Positions 8,371 through 16,020 of a stretch of DNA of 39,751 nt are shown here, piece by piece. The notes beneath the pieces were generated by a model that made no database searches, was not told the DNA's origin, and saw only the letters and a list, made by a program, of their open reading frames with translations. The DNA lies in assembly GCA_030148485.1 (NCBI GenBank), contig JASBTJ010000084.1:1-39751 (forward strand), written 5' to 3'. The DNA is from Gammaproteobacteria bacterium. Lineage in GTDB: Bacteria > Pseudomonadota > Gammaproteobacteria > Chromatiales > Chromatiaceae. Numbering within the stretch: position 1 is the first letter of the stretch; each line of letters opens with the position of its first letter. The position numbers and the translations under genes were made by a program.

Positions 8371-8612
8371 AGCTTGCTGTTGACGAAATCCGTGAGCTGG
8401 CCGAGGGTCTCGAAGGTCTCGGCGCTGATATCGTCGTCTTCGACGACAATGCCGAATTGTTCCTCCAACATGGTGATCACGGAAACGACAGCCATGGAAT
8501 CGAACTCAGGAATATTCCCCAGCAAAGCGGTGTCCGCGGTCAACTCGGCGGTGCGTGGGCCCAGCTGCAGCACATCGCCCACCACTTGGCGGATTTCGTC
8601 AACACTCGCCAT
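8367..8612 (-). CDS. acyl carrier protein, free-standing
   Basis: This is an 81-residue acidic carrier protein with the phosphopantetheine attachment site at Ser39 in EFDSMAVV (DSM instead of the commoner DSL). It should carry an acyl or aminoacyl group as a thioester. A TTG at 8627 could extend the frame by five residues, but that codon is itself part of the ribosome binding site: GGAG lies nine bases before the ATG at 8612, so 8612 is chosen. It heads a four-gene operon (ACP, hydrolase 2, hydrolase 1, glycosyltransferase) with ATGA overlaps throughout. The AMP-forming ligase encoded nearby is the obvious candidate to charge it. It is not the fatty-acid-synthesis AcpP, judging by context and sequence. 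Confidence 0.9.
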   Translation of the reverse strand: MASVDEIRQVVGDVLQLGPRTAELTADTALLGNIPEFDSMAVVSVITMLEEQFGIVVEDDDISAETFETLGQLTDFVNSKL

Positions 8613-8662
8613 GCAATCGTTCTCCAAGGTGAATCCGGCCCGTCCGTCCGGGCGAAAGCGCG

Positions 8663-8690
8663 ATTATACATGCCGACACCCATCCGTCAG
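8663..8690 (-). promoter_or_regulatory. sigma-70-type promoter for the ACP operon
   Basis: On the minus strand CTGACG (8690-8685) and a perfect TATAAT (8668-8663) are separated by 16 bases. The predicted start is near 8656, about 44 bases before the ACP ATG at 8612. It lies in the 173-base divergent region shared with the asparagine-synthetase-like gene. I see no comparably good promoter for the plus strand there. Confidence 0.65.
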
Positions 8691-8785
8691 GTGGACATTG
8701 CCCGATGCACGACCAAAACCGGGGGCTGCGTCGGCCGCCGTCGACCAGTACACTTGCGATCAAACAAGAACCCTGCAGGGACAGC

Positions 8786-10621
8786 ATGGCCTCCTCATCT
8801 CCGTTCGATCCAACCAAGGCTGATCTGGCATTACCGGGTTTGGCGCTGGGTGCCGGTACACTGCGCGCCGGCACCGACGCCATCGCCACGATGTGCCTGG
8901 CACTGCCCGCTCCGGGCGACCAAGCGGTCACGGAACTGCCCCATTGCACCCTCGCCCGTCATGGTGGCGACCTCTGGCGCCAGGGTGATCTGATCGCCCT
9001 GCTGATCGGACAGGCACACTGGCTGGACACCAAGCAGCCGGCGACAGCCGAGTCCGTCGGCCTGGCCTACCAACGCCGCGAAATTCGGCTTCTGGATATC
9101 CTCGGCGGCCAGTTCCTGCTGCTGATATGCGACGCCGGCGAAGGCGTGGTGCATGCCGCAGTCGACCGCTTCGCCCGTGAACCCCTGTACTGGTACGGGG
9201 ACCACAATGGCATCGTGCTCGCCAGCACGGCCGATGCCCTGGTTGCTCACCCGGGTGTTGCCACCACGCTCTCTGATCAAGGGCTTTTCAACTACCTGTT
9301 CTTCCATATGGTGCCGGCGTCGGACAGCGTTTATGGCGCGGTGCACAAACTGCCCGCTGCGCATCGGCTCAGCTGGCGCCCGGGCAAGCTCGCGGTGCAG
9401 TCCTATTGGATGCCGACGTTCGTCGAACAGTCTGATTCCAGCGACGATCTGCACGCCGGGGTGTTGGCGAATCTGGGCGACGCGGTGGCCCGATACCGCC
9501 AAGGCGCGGACAGCGGCTGCTTCCTGAGTGGCGGCCTGGACAGCTCCACGGTCGCCGGGCTGCTGGCACGGCAAGCGCCAGGCGCGCACGCCTATTCCAT
9601 CGGCTTCGACGCCGCGGGCTATGACGAAATCGCCTATGCGCGCATCGCGGTGGCGCAACTCGGCAACACCGGGCACGAATATTACGTTCGGCCCGAGGAC
9701 GTGCTTGACGCCCTGCCCACGGTAGCGGCGGCCTACGACGAACCATTCGGCAATTCCTCGGCCCTGCCGGCATTGTTCTGCGCCGCCTTCGCCAAACAGG
9801 ACGGTCGCACCCGGCTGCTGGCCGGCGACGGCGGAGACGAGCTGTATGCGGGCAACGCCCGCTATGCCAAACAGAAGGTCTTCGAGCTTTTTCAGCGACT
9901 GCCGGCCGTCGGGCAACGGACGCTGCATGCGATCACCCGCCTGGTGCCACCGGACCTGCCGCTGTTCAGCAAGGCACGTAGTTATGTGGATCAGGCGAGC
10001 GTCCCCTTGCCCGACCGCTTGCAGACCTACAACTATTTGCTGCGTTTGGGATTGGACAATATGTTCAATGCCGACTTTCTCGCTGGCCTGGACACCGAAC
10101 AGCCACTCCGGCTGGCCCGGGACATCTACCACCGACCGTCCGATGCCAGCACCCTCAATCGGATGCTGTACCTCGACTGGCAACACACCCTGGCGGACAA
10201 CGACCTGCGCAAAGTGGGTCGTATGTGTGCGCTGGCCGGCATCGAAGTGCGTTACCCGATGCTGGACGAGGACGTGGTGGGCCACTCCACCCAGGTCCCT
10301 TCCGCGCTCAAGCTGCCGGGCGGAAAGCTGAGAGATTTCTACAAACGGGCCGTGGCCGACTTTCTGCCTCAGGCGATCATCGACAAGCCCAAGCAGGGCT
10401 TCGGCCTGCCCTTTGGCGTATGGATGGCCGAGCACCCCGGGCTGAGCGAGATGGCGGGCGACAACCTGTCACGACTGCGCCGCCGCGGCATCCTGAAACC
10501 CGCCTTCATCGATCAAGCGCTTAGCTTGCATCAGCAGGAACATGCCCACTACTACGGCGAGTTGGTCTGGGTGATGATGATGCTCGAGCTGTGGCTGACC
10601 AGCCGCGGCTTCGAACCCTGA
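8786..10621 (+). CDS. asparagine synthetase-like protein lacking the glutaminase cysteine
   Basis: This 611-residue protein has the two-domain layout of class II asparagine synthetases: an N-terminal Ntn-type domain (about 1-200) and an ATP-dependent amide ligase domain. The PP-loop SGGLDSS (248-254) and GDGGDELYAG (about 347-356) are intact. The N-terminus reads MASSSPF, with no cysteine at position 2, which is the nucleophile that releases ammonia from glutamine in this family. The ligase is therefore probably fed by free ammonia, or it forms another bond such as an amide on a glycan or carrier-bound acid. The ATG at 8786 follows AGGGA by four bases; an open frame to 8705 encodes a non-homologous extension with no better start. 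It is divergent from the ACP operon and fits the exosortase/EPS set. Confidence 0.85.
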   Translation: MASSSPFDPTKADLALPGLALGAGTLRAGTDAIATMCLALPAPGDQAVTELPHCTLARHGGDLWRQGDLIALLIGQAHWLDTKQPATAESVGLAYQRREIRLLDILGGQFLLLICDAGEGVVHAAVDRFAREPLYWYGDHNGIVLASTADALVAHPGVATTLSDQGLFNYLFFHMVPASDSVYGAVHKLPAAHRLSWRPGKLAVQSYWMPTFVEQSDSSDDLHAGVLANLGDAVARYRQGADSGCFLSGGLDSSTVAGLLARQAPGAHAYSIGFDAAGYDEIAYARIAVAQLGNTGHEYYVRPEDVLDALPTVAAAYDEPFGNSSALPALFCAAFAKQDGRTRLLAGDGGDELYAGNARYAKQKVFELFQRLPAVGQRTLHAITRLVPPDLPLFSKARSYVDQASVPLPDRLQTYNYLLRLGLDNMFNADFLAGLDTEQPLRLARDIYHRPSDASTLNRMLYLDWQHTLADNDLRKVGRMCALAGIEVRYPMLDEDVVGHSTQVPSALKLPGGKLRDFYKRAVADFLPQAIIDKPKQGFGLPFGVWMAEHPGLSEMAGDNLSRLRRRGILKPAFIDQALSLHQQEHAHYYGELVWVMMMLELWLTSRGFEP

Positions 10622-10630
10622 GCAGGCTTG

Positions 10631-10664
10631 GGAAAACGCTGAACAAGCCCATCCTGGACTTCAG
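10631..10664 (+). repeat. dispersed repeat, head fragment (copy A)
   Basis: CTGAACAAGCCCATCCTGG and the following bases to 10662 match positions 13683-13706 of the element before phoU at 23 of 24 bases. The fragment fills most of the 39-base gap between the convergent asparagine-synthetase-like and deacetylase genes. Its last bases (TCA, 10661-10663) supply the deacetylase stop codon, so the repeat reaches the very end of that gene. It is a partial copy: the downstream hairpins of the phoU-side element are absent. Confidence 0.6.
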
Positions 10665-11602
10665 CCGGTCAGCCCGAAGCGGTTCATGAGCAGGCGCAAC
10701 AGGAATCGACCGTGGCTGCGATCCCAGGGTGTGAAGCGCGGCAACTGATAACGGTCCGTGTCACCCCGGCTGACACCGGGCGAGGTGCTCACCGCGGCAC
10801 CAAATCCCAGCTCGCGCACCATCGTGACATGCGCCGGACCATAGTCCTGCCCCGGTTTGCCGTTCGGGTAGGCGAACAGGTCCACCGGCGCCTCGATCAG
10901 ATCCTCCAATGTCTGTTTGCCCCCTTTGATTTCCTGTCGCGCTTCCTCGTCGCTGATCCGGGTGAGGATCGGGTGGTTGACGGTATGACCCCCGATGGTC
11001 ATGCCGGCCGCGGCAAGTGCCCGCACCTGCGCGCCGGTCATCATCAGATCATCCGGCAGATCGCCTGCGTGCTGAGCAATAGCGGCAACCAGCTCGGCGC
11101 GCTCGACTGCCGGCCGGTGCTTGATCGCAGTGATCACCGTTTCGACCACCTGACGCCGGGTGGCATCGTTGACTGTATGCTCACCCAGGCCGATCGGGCG
11201 CAGGTCCAGCATACCCGCGTGATGGCGGCGGACGGTTTCGATCACCGTATCGTTCCACATCCGTCCACCATCCAGAAAACCGGTGGCGATGAAGAAGGTC
11301 GCGCTCAACCCCAGGTCCGATAATATCGGCGCCGCCACCGTTGCATTGTCGGCGTAACCGTCGTCAAAGGTGATGCTCAACGACGCCGGCGGCAGCTCGT
11401 TTGCCGCCAGCCGGTCCAACGCCTCGGGCAGTGGCAGAACACTGAAGCGGCGCTTCAAGGCGCCCATCAGCGAGGCGAACTCGCCTTGATGGGGCTCGCC
11501 GGGCATCAAGGAATCGCGGCTGAGCGGAACACGATGAAAGATCAGAATCTGATGCCGCGCAAACGCGCCACCGGGCGAGATCAGTCGCATCAACGCACCC
11601 AT
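10661..11602 (-). CDS. polysaccharide deacetylase (NodB homology domain)
   Basis: This is a 313-residue carbohydrate esterase family 4 protein. The metal-binding set is visible: the Asp pair in FDDG (79-82) and HTVNH (206-210, HxxxH), with a later FAYPNGKPG motif. Such enzymes remove N-acetyl groups from exopolysaccharide or peptidoglycan sugars. There is no clear signal peptide, although residues 1-25 are mildly hydrophobic, so location is uncertain. The start at 11602 is chosen because it shares one base with the stop of the upstream O-ligase gene (TGATG), and the family sequence begins there; the open frame up to 11905 is spurious. With the O-ligase it forms a coupled pair for glycan assembly and modification. 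Confidence 0.88.
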   Translation of the reverse strand: MGALMRLISPGGAFARHQILIFHRVPLSRDSLMPGEPHQGEFASLMGALKRRFSVLPLPEALDRLAANELPPASLSITFDDGYADNATVAAPILSDLGLSATFFIATGFLDGGRMWNDTVIETVRRHHAGMLDLRPIGLGEHTVNDATRRQVVETVITAIKHRPAVERAELVAAIAQHAGDLPDDLMMTGAQVRALAAAGMTIGGHTVNHPILTRISDEEARQEIKGGKQTLEDLIEAPVDLFAYPNGKPGQDYGPAHVTMVRELGFGAAVSTSPGVSRGDTDRYQLPRFTPWDRSHGRFLLRLLMNRFGLTG

Positions 11603-12891
11603 CAGGACGCTGTCCGTTCGGCCATCAGCTGCGCGTGTGACTTCTTGACCTTGAAGAGATGCCCCTGCTCTTCCAGCATCACCCGCATCAGTACGAGAAA
11701 GCTGATCAAGTGCCACGGTAGATCGAAATAGGACATGCTCAGAAAGGCCCCGCCCACCGCGTAAGCGACCAGGGACACCTGCAGCATGCGCGCCAGATCG
11801 GCCATCCAGCGATGCTCGGGCAAGGGATCGGCAACCCGCGCGACTTGGGCTGCCAAGCGCCAGCCCGCGTAGAATATCCCGACGAACAGCAGCAGCCCGA
11901 TCCAACCATGGTCGGCCAGCACGGAAAAATAGATGCTATGGGCGGCGTGCACCGCGCTGGGATCGGGCGCCCAGCGGGCAAAGGTTTCCGCCGACCAGGA
12001 GTCGAAGCCGGCACCGAAGATCCGGTCGTTGGCGACATTGATGGCGTACTGCCAGGCGTTCAGCCGCCCGGTGGCGGAGCTGTCTTCCTCGTACTCACCG
12101 ATGGTCATCATACGGTCATGCCAGCTTTGCGGCATGGCCAGGAACAGCACCGGCAACAGCGGCAGAAAGGCCAGGCCGATCATCAGGCGATTGCGCGACT
12201 TCCACCACAGGAACAGGCTGACCGCGATGATCGCCAGAAATGCGCCGCGGGAATACGACCCGACGACCGACACGGCGATCAGGCCCATGGAGATGCCCAG
12301 CAGCCATTTGACCCAGCGCCTGGGCTCCCGTTGCAGCAGGTAGAAGCCCAACGGCAACACCATCAGCAGGGCGATAGCCAGGTGGTTGTTGTCTTCGATG
12401 AAGGACTGTTCCGGTCCCCAAACGCGGAAGCTGCCGCCGTGGGCGATGGTGAAAATACCGCCCTTGATGCCGAAAAAACCCACCGACAGATAGATGACCC
12501 ACAGCATCATGTGAATACGTTCAGGCGTTCGCATGATCATCATAGTCAGAAAGATGATGATCTGGATCTTCAGCACCCGCGACAGGTAGGCCATGGCGAA
12601 GTCGGGATAGATCGCGGTGAAGGTGGTCACACACATCCACCCGACAAACAACAACCAAACCCAGACCAGCGGATACATGGGCGGTTTACGGACATCACGG
12701 CTGAACAGCAACGAGATGAACAGGGTGATCGCCACGACCTTGGCGAACGGCATGTCGTAGGCAAAGCTCCACGTCAGCCGGTGCGGATTCATGTAGCTGA
12801 TCCATGACCAGACCAGCACACCGATGTACGGCCTGGCCAGAATGAACGGCAGGCTACCGAAAATCAGTAAGGTGACAAGGTAGTCGCGCAC
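11602..12891 (-). CDS. O-antigen ligase-like membrane protein, exosortase A-associated
   Basis: This 429-residue polytopic membrane protein belongs to the Wzy/WaaL-type O-antigen ligase group. The N-terminus (GSLPFILARPYIGVLVWSW, SYMNPHRLTW) is one I associate with the exosortase A-linked ligase family (TIGR03097-type). There are about ten hydrophobic segments, a large periplasmic loop after residue 240 containing SATGRLNAW and HAAHSIYFSVLADHGW, and a basic C-terminal tail. The likely role is transfer of a lipid-linked glycan to a protein or lipid acceptor in the periplasm. The start is GTG at 12891, with AAGGA a few bases upstream. It begins only 32 bases after the phoU stop on the same strand, with no obvious terminator between, and its stop overlaps the deacetylase start. 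Confidence 0.88.
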   Translation of the reverse strand: MRDYLVTLLIFGSLPFILARPYIGVLVWSWISYMNPHRLTWSFAYDMPFAKVVAITLFISLLFSRDVRKPPMYPLVWVWLLFVGWMCVTTFTAIYPDFAMAYLSRVLKIQIIIFLTMMIMRTPERIHMMLWVIYLSVGFFGIKGGIFTIAHGGSFRVWGPEQSFIEDNNHLAIALLMVLPLGFYLLQREPRRWVKWLLGISMGLIAVSVVGSYSRGAFLAIIAVSLFLWWKSRNRLMIGLAFLPLLPVLFLAMPQSWHDRMMTIGEYEEDSSATGRLNAWQYAINVANDRIFGAGFDSWSAETFARWAPDPSAVHAAHSIYFSVLADHGWIGLLLFVGIFYAGWRLAAQVARVADPLPEHRWMADLARMLQVSLVAYAVGGAFLSMSYFDLPWHLISFLVLMRVMLEEQGHLFKVKKSHAQLMAERTAS

Positions 12892-12923
12892 GCCGTCCTT
12901 GCGAAGTCAGCCCCGGGCCGGGA

Positions 12924-13637
12924 TCAGCCCTCGATCTCCTTTTCGATCTGTTCCAGGCTGGTGTGTCGAACATCCTTGCCCTTCACGAAATAGATGACGT
13001 ACTCGCAGATATTGCAGCACCGATCACCGGTGCGCTCCAGGGCGCGGGCCGACCAGATGATATCCAATACCAGCGGGATGGAGCGCGGGTCTTCCATCAT
13101 GTAGGTGATGCAGTTGCGCATGATGTTTTCGTATTCGCGGTCGATGCGCTGGTCCTGCACCACCACTTCCACGGCGGCGTCCACGTCCATTCGGGCGAAG
13201 GCATCGAGGGCGTCGTGCAGCATGGCGCGCACCAGCGAGCCGAGATGCTCGATCTGCAGGAACAGGCTGCGGGAATGGTCGGCCGATGCCAATCGCACTG
13301 CCATCTTGGCAACCCGTTTGGCTTCGTCGCCGATGCGTTCCAGATCCGCGGTGGTCTTGATCACCGTCAGCACCAGACGCAGATCGCTCGCGGTCGGTTG
13401 CCGCCGGGCGATGATCTGGGTGCACCGCTCGTCGATGTCCACGTCGAAGGCATTGACCTGATAGTCATTGGACACCACCTCTTCGCCTTGCTCGCTTTCA
13501 CCCGAATTGAGGGCGTTGAGGGCGAATTCCAGCTGCTGCTCCACCAGACCACCCATGGTCAGCACGGAGGTGCGGATTTGTTCCAGCTCCGCGTTGTACT
13601 GGTGGGAATAGTGATGCTGGATCTTGGAGTGGTCCAT
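12924..13637 (-). CDS. phoU: phosphate signalling regulator PhoU
   Basis: This 237-residue, all-helical protein is made of two PhoU repeats. Family features include QIRTSVLTMGGLVEQQLEFA near the start, ERIGDEAKRVAKMA (about residues 96-109) and the matching ALERTGDRCCNICEYV (about 201-216) with metal-binding acidic residues. PhoU keeps PhoR in its inactive state when phosphate is plentiful, usually together with the Pst transporter, which is not in this window. It follows phoB-phoR on the same strand but is separated from phoR by a 216-base gap filled mostly by a MITE-like element. The ATG at 13637 has only a weak AGG-type binding site. The downstream neighbour is the O-ligase gene. Confidence 0.95.
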   Translation of the reverse strand: MDHSKIQHHYSHQYNAELEQIRTSVLTMGGLVEQQLEFALNALNSGESEQGEEVVSNDYQVNAFDVDIDERCTQIIARRQPTASDLRLVLTVIKTTADLERIGDEAKRVAKMAVRLASADHSRSLFLQIEHLGSLVRAMLHDALDAFARMDVDAAVEVVVQDQRIDREYENIMRNCITYMMEDPRSIPLVLDIIWSARALERTGDRCCNICEYVIYFVKGKDVRHTSLEQIEKEIEG

Positions 13638-13671
13638 GGTCTACCTGGTGCCTCCGACGGCACATGTTTTG

Positions 13672-13829
13672 TTAAGGACGCTCTGAACAAGTCCATCCTG
13701 GACTTCTCAGCGCACGCTACGCTGCAAACGCGGTTTGCAGCTTGCTTCAAAATCAGTCACTTGCAATGACCGATTTTGGCAGCACCTCCCTGCGCCGCGG
13801 AACCGCTGAATTTTTCAGAGATTCCTTAA
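13672..13829. mobile_element. MITE-like element with terminal inverted repeats (copy B)
   Basis: The 158-base element lies between phoR and phoU. The left end (TTAAGGACGCTCTGAACAAG...) and the reverse complement of the right end (TTAAGGAATCTCTGAAAAAT...) match at 18 of 22 positions. Inside are three hairpins: AAGTCCA-TCC-TGGACTT (13689-13705, perfect), GCTGCAAAC-GCG-GTTTGCAGC (13721-13741, perfect 9 bp), and an 11-bp stem with one mismatch at 13749-13777. Any coding capacity is negligible. Parts of it recur at 10631 and 35209. Terminal repeats plus lack of coding fit a non-autonomous transposable element, but a transcribed structured spacer is also possible. Confidence 0.6.
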
Positions 13830-13853
13830 GCGATGGGCACCGCCATTGTAACC

Positions 13854-15191
13854 TCAGGCGCCGGCGTTTTTCTGCACATCCGGCACACTTTCTTGCAGCT
13901 TTGCGGCGCGACTGACCGGAAAACGACAACGGAAGGTGCTGCCCTGGCCGACACGACTATCAATGATCAGCTCCGCCTGATGATTCTGCAAGGCGTGTTT
14001 GACGATGGCCAACCCCAGCCCGGTACCGCCGCGTTGCCGCGAGCGCCCGGCATCCACGCGATAAAAGCGTTCGGTCAGCCGTGGCAGGTGTTCCGCTGCG
14101 ATGCCCTCGCCGGTGTCGGCGACCTCGAAACAGGGCTGTCCCGTGCGATCGGTGAACCAACGAATGGTGACCTTGCCGTCGTCCGGGGTGTAATTGACGG
14201 CATTCATCACCAGATTGCCGAAGGCGCTGCGCAGTTGCGCTTCGTCACCCAGCAGACCCGCTTTGCTGCGCAGGTCCAATTGGACCGTCGCACCGTCCGG
14301 GCGGGCCGAGCGTGCATCCGCCTGGAGTTGTTCGGCCAATGCCGCCACGTCGACGACGCTGTCGATTCGATTTTCGTGCTGGTTCGATTCCAGTCCGGCC
14401 AACAGCAACAGATCCTCGACGATATGTTGCATACGCTCGGCTTGCTGCGACATCTGGGTCAAAGGACGTTCCCAAGTGATCGCACAGCCGTCTTCGCTGT
14501 GTTGCAGATTCTCGATGTAACCGGACAACACTGTCAGGGGCGTGCGCAATTCGTGGGAAACATTGGCCACAAAATCGGTGCGGACCCGCTCTAATCGATA
14601 ACGCTCCGTGACGTCTTGGGCAAGCAACAGCCACTGCCCGTCACCATAGGGAATCACCCGGATCGACAAGCGGATCGGCGGTAGGCCGGGCACGGTGATC
14701 GCGAGCGGTTTGCTGAAGTCTTCGCCTTTCAGGTAGCGGCCAAAGGCGGGATTGCGGAACAGGTTGAGGATGGAGTTGCCGACGTCCTTACCCGGATGCA
14801 GGTCAAGCAGTCTGGCGGCGGCATCATTGAACCAACGGATCTCCCAGTTTTCGTCCAGCGCCACCGCGCCGTCCGGCAAGGCCTCGGCGGACGCCCGGAA
14901 CTGCGACAGCCAGGCCCGCAGCCGCCGCTTACGGGACAGGCTGTTCGCCTGCAGCTTGAGTACCTTGTAATAGAGGTCGCCCCAGACGCCGCTTTCCGGC
15001 GGAATGTTGTCCCGCCGCGGGGACTCGAGCCAACGCTGCAGCAGGAACAGGTTGTACAGATACCAGATGACACCGGCACCCAACCCGAGCAACAGCAAGG
15101 TCTGCACTTCGCCCACCAGCAGCCCGAGAACCAGGCAGAAGGCCAGCACGCTGACCAGTCGCCAGAACTCCTGGGACCAACTGGACGGCAT
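13854..15191 (-). CDS. phoR: phosphate regulon sensor histidine kinase PhoR
   Basis: This 445-residue membrane-bound sensor kinase has two N-terminal hydrophobic segments (about 11-27 and 30-50), a linker, a PAS domain (about 100-195), then the dimerisation/phosphoacceptor helix with His213 in NVSHELRTPL, and an ATPase domain with the N box (LVMNAVNYTP), DTGEGI and GGTGLGLAIV. It phosphorylates PhoB when phosphate is scarce. The short periplasmic region and PAS domain are typical of PhoR. It begins two bases after the phoB stop, so the two are translated from one message. It ends 24 bases before the inverted-repeat element that separates it from phoU. Confidence 0.95.
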   Translation of the reverse strand: MPSSWSQEFWRLVSVLAFCLVLGLLVGEVQTLLLLGLGAGVIWYLYNLFLLQRWLESPRRDNIPPESGVWGDLYYKVLKLQANSLSRKRRLRAWLSQFRASAEALPDGAVALDENWEIRWFNDAAARLLDLHPGKDVGNSILNLFRNPAFGRYLKGEDFSKPLAITVPGLPPIRLSIRVIPYGDGQWLLLAQDVTERYRLERVRTDFVANVSHELRTPLTVLSGYIENLQHSEDGCAITWERPLTQMSQQAERMQHIVEDLLLLAGLESNQHENRIDSVVDVAALAEQLQADARSARPDGATVQLDLRSKAGLLGDEAQLRSAFGNLVMNAVNYTPDDGKVTIRWFTDRTGQPCFEVADTGEGIAAEHLPRLTERFYRVDAGRSRQRGGTGLGLAIVKHALQNHQAELIIDSRVGQGSTFRCRFPVSRAAKLQESVPDVQKNAGA

Positions 15192-15193
15192 CG

Positions 15194-15889
15194 TCAGGCC
15201 TGGGACGAGAAGCGGTAGCCCACACCGCGCACGGTCTGAACCAGTTCGTCGAAACCGAAAGGCTCCAGCGCCTTGCGCAGCCGGCGGATGTGCACGTCCA
15301 CGGTACGTTCCTCGATATACACGTTGCGTCCCCAGACCTGATCGAGAAGTTGCGAGCGCGAGTATACCCGCTCCGGGTGCGTCATGAAGAAATGCAGCAG
15401 CCGGAACTCGGTGGGGCCGACATTCACCACCTGCTCGTTGGCGCTGACGCGGTGCTGGGTCATGTCGATTTGCAAGCCCTGATCGATACGGACCAGCTCC
15501 GCCGCGTCCGTGCCGCTGCGACGCATCACCGCCTTGATTCGCGCCAGCAGTTCGCGGGTGGAGAAGGGTTTGGTGACATAGTCGTCCACCCCGGCCTCCA
15601 GACCTTGCACCTTGTTCGCCTCGTCGCCACGGGCCGTCAACATGATCACCGGAAGCTCCCGCAGGCCATCGTCCCGCTTGAGCCAGCGGGTGAACTCCAG
15701 GCCGTTCATGCCCGGCAGCATCCAGTCGAGCAGTACCAGCCCCGGAAGATTGTCGCCGAGTAGCCGCTGCGCCTGCTCGGCGTCCGCGGCGGGCAACACC
15801 TGATATCCGGCACCTTCAAGCGTGGTGACGATCAGTTCGCGCACCGCGTCTTCGTCCTCGACCACAAGAATTTGGCTGTCGGCGGCCAT
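15194..15889 (-). CDS. phoB: phosphate regulon response regulator PhoB
   Basis: This 231-residue OmpR-type regulator has an N-terminal receiver with the acidic pocket VVEDED (9-14), phosphoacceptor Asp55 in LLDWMLPG and Lys107 in TKPFS. It is followed by a winged-helix DNA-binding domain with [34 protein letters not shown] and the terminal VRGVGYRF. Phosphorylated PhoB binds Pho boxes and switches on phosphate-starvation genes. The start at 15889 gives the full receiver. A Pho-box-like tandem repeat lies just upstream (15937-15954), suggesting autoregulation. It is the first gene of phoB-phoR-(element)-phoU. Confidence 0.95.
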   Translation of the reverse strand: MAADSQILVVEDEDAVRELIVTTLEGAGYQVLPAADAEQAQRLLGDNLPGLVLLDWMLPGMNGLEFTRWLKRDDGLRELPVIMLTARGDEANKVQGLEAGVDDYVTKPFSTRELLARIKAVMRRSGTDAAELVRIDQGLQIDMTQHRVSANEQVVNVGPTEFRLLHFFMTHPERVYSRSQLLDQVWGRNVYIEERTVDVHIRRLRKALEPFGFDELVQTVRGVGYRFSSQA

Positions 15890-15906
15890 GGTTTCCTCTC
15901 CGCAGA

Positions 15907-15954
15907 ATTATGTCGCCCGGATTACAACCGGCTTTTATGACAACACCATGACCC
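15907..15954 (-). promoter_or_regulatory. phoB: Pho-box-like repeat and -10 before phoB
   Basis: On the minus strand GGGTCAT-GGTG-TTGTCAT (15954-15937) matches the Pho box pattern of 7-bp CTGTCAT-like units spaced by 4 bases (5 of 7 and 6 of 7 matches). A -10 candidate CATAAT lies at 15912-15907, with no good -35, as expected for a PhoB-activated promoter. The distance between box and -10 is slightly longer than usual. Autoregulation by PhoB is inferred. Confidence 0.45.
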
Positions 15955-16020
15955 CGATGCAATCCGCGCCGAGCCCCTGGCCCATTGGCGGGCGCTTGGC
16001 CCCGGGCTGCCCACGTTCGA

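Noticed and set aside
8613-8627. TTG start for the ACP at 8627
   Set aside because: That region contains the GGAG ribosome binding site for the ATG at 8612, and the extra residues are not ACP-like.
8831-10435. Long open frame on the minus strand across the asparagine-synthetase-like gene
   Set aside because: It has no recognisable motif, is rich in Arg/Gln/Val as expected from the antisense of GC-rich coding DNA, and the plus strand encodes an intact PP-loop enzyme.
13672-13829. Complete insertion sequence before phoU
   Set aside because: It is 158 bases long and encodes no transposase; only a non-autonomous element is possible.
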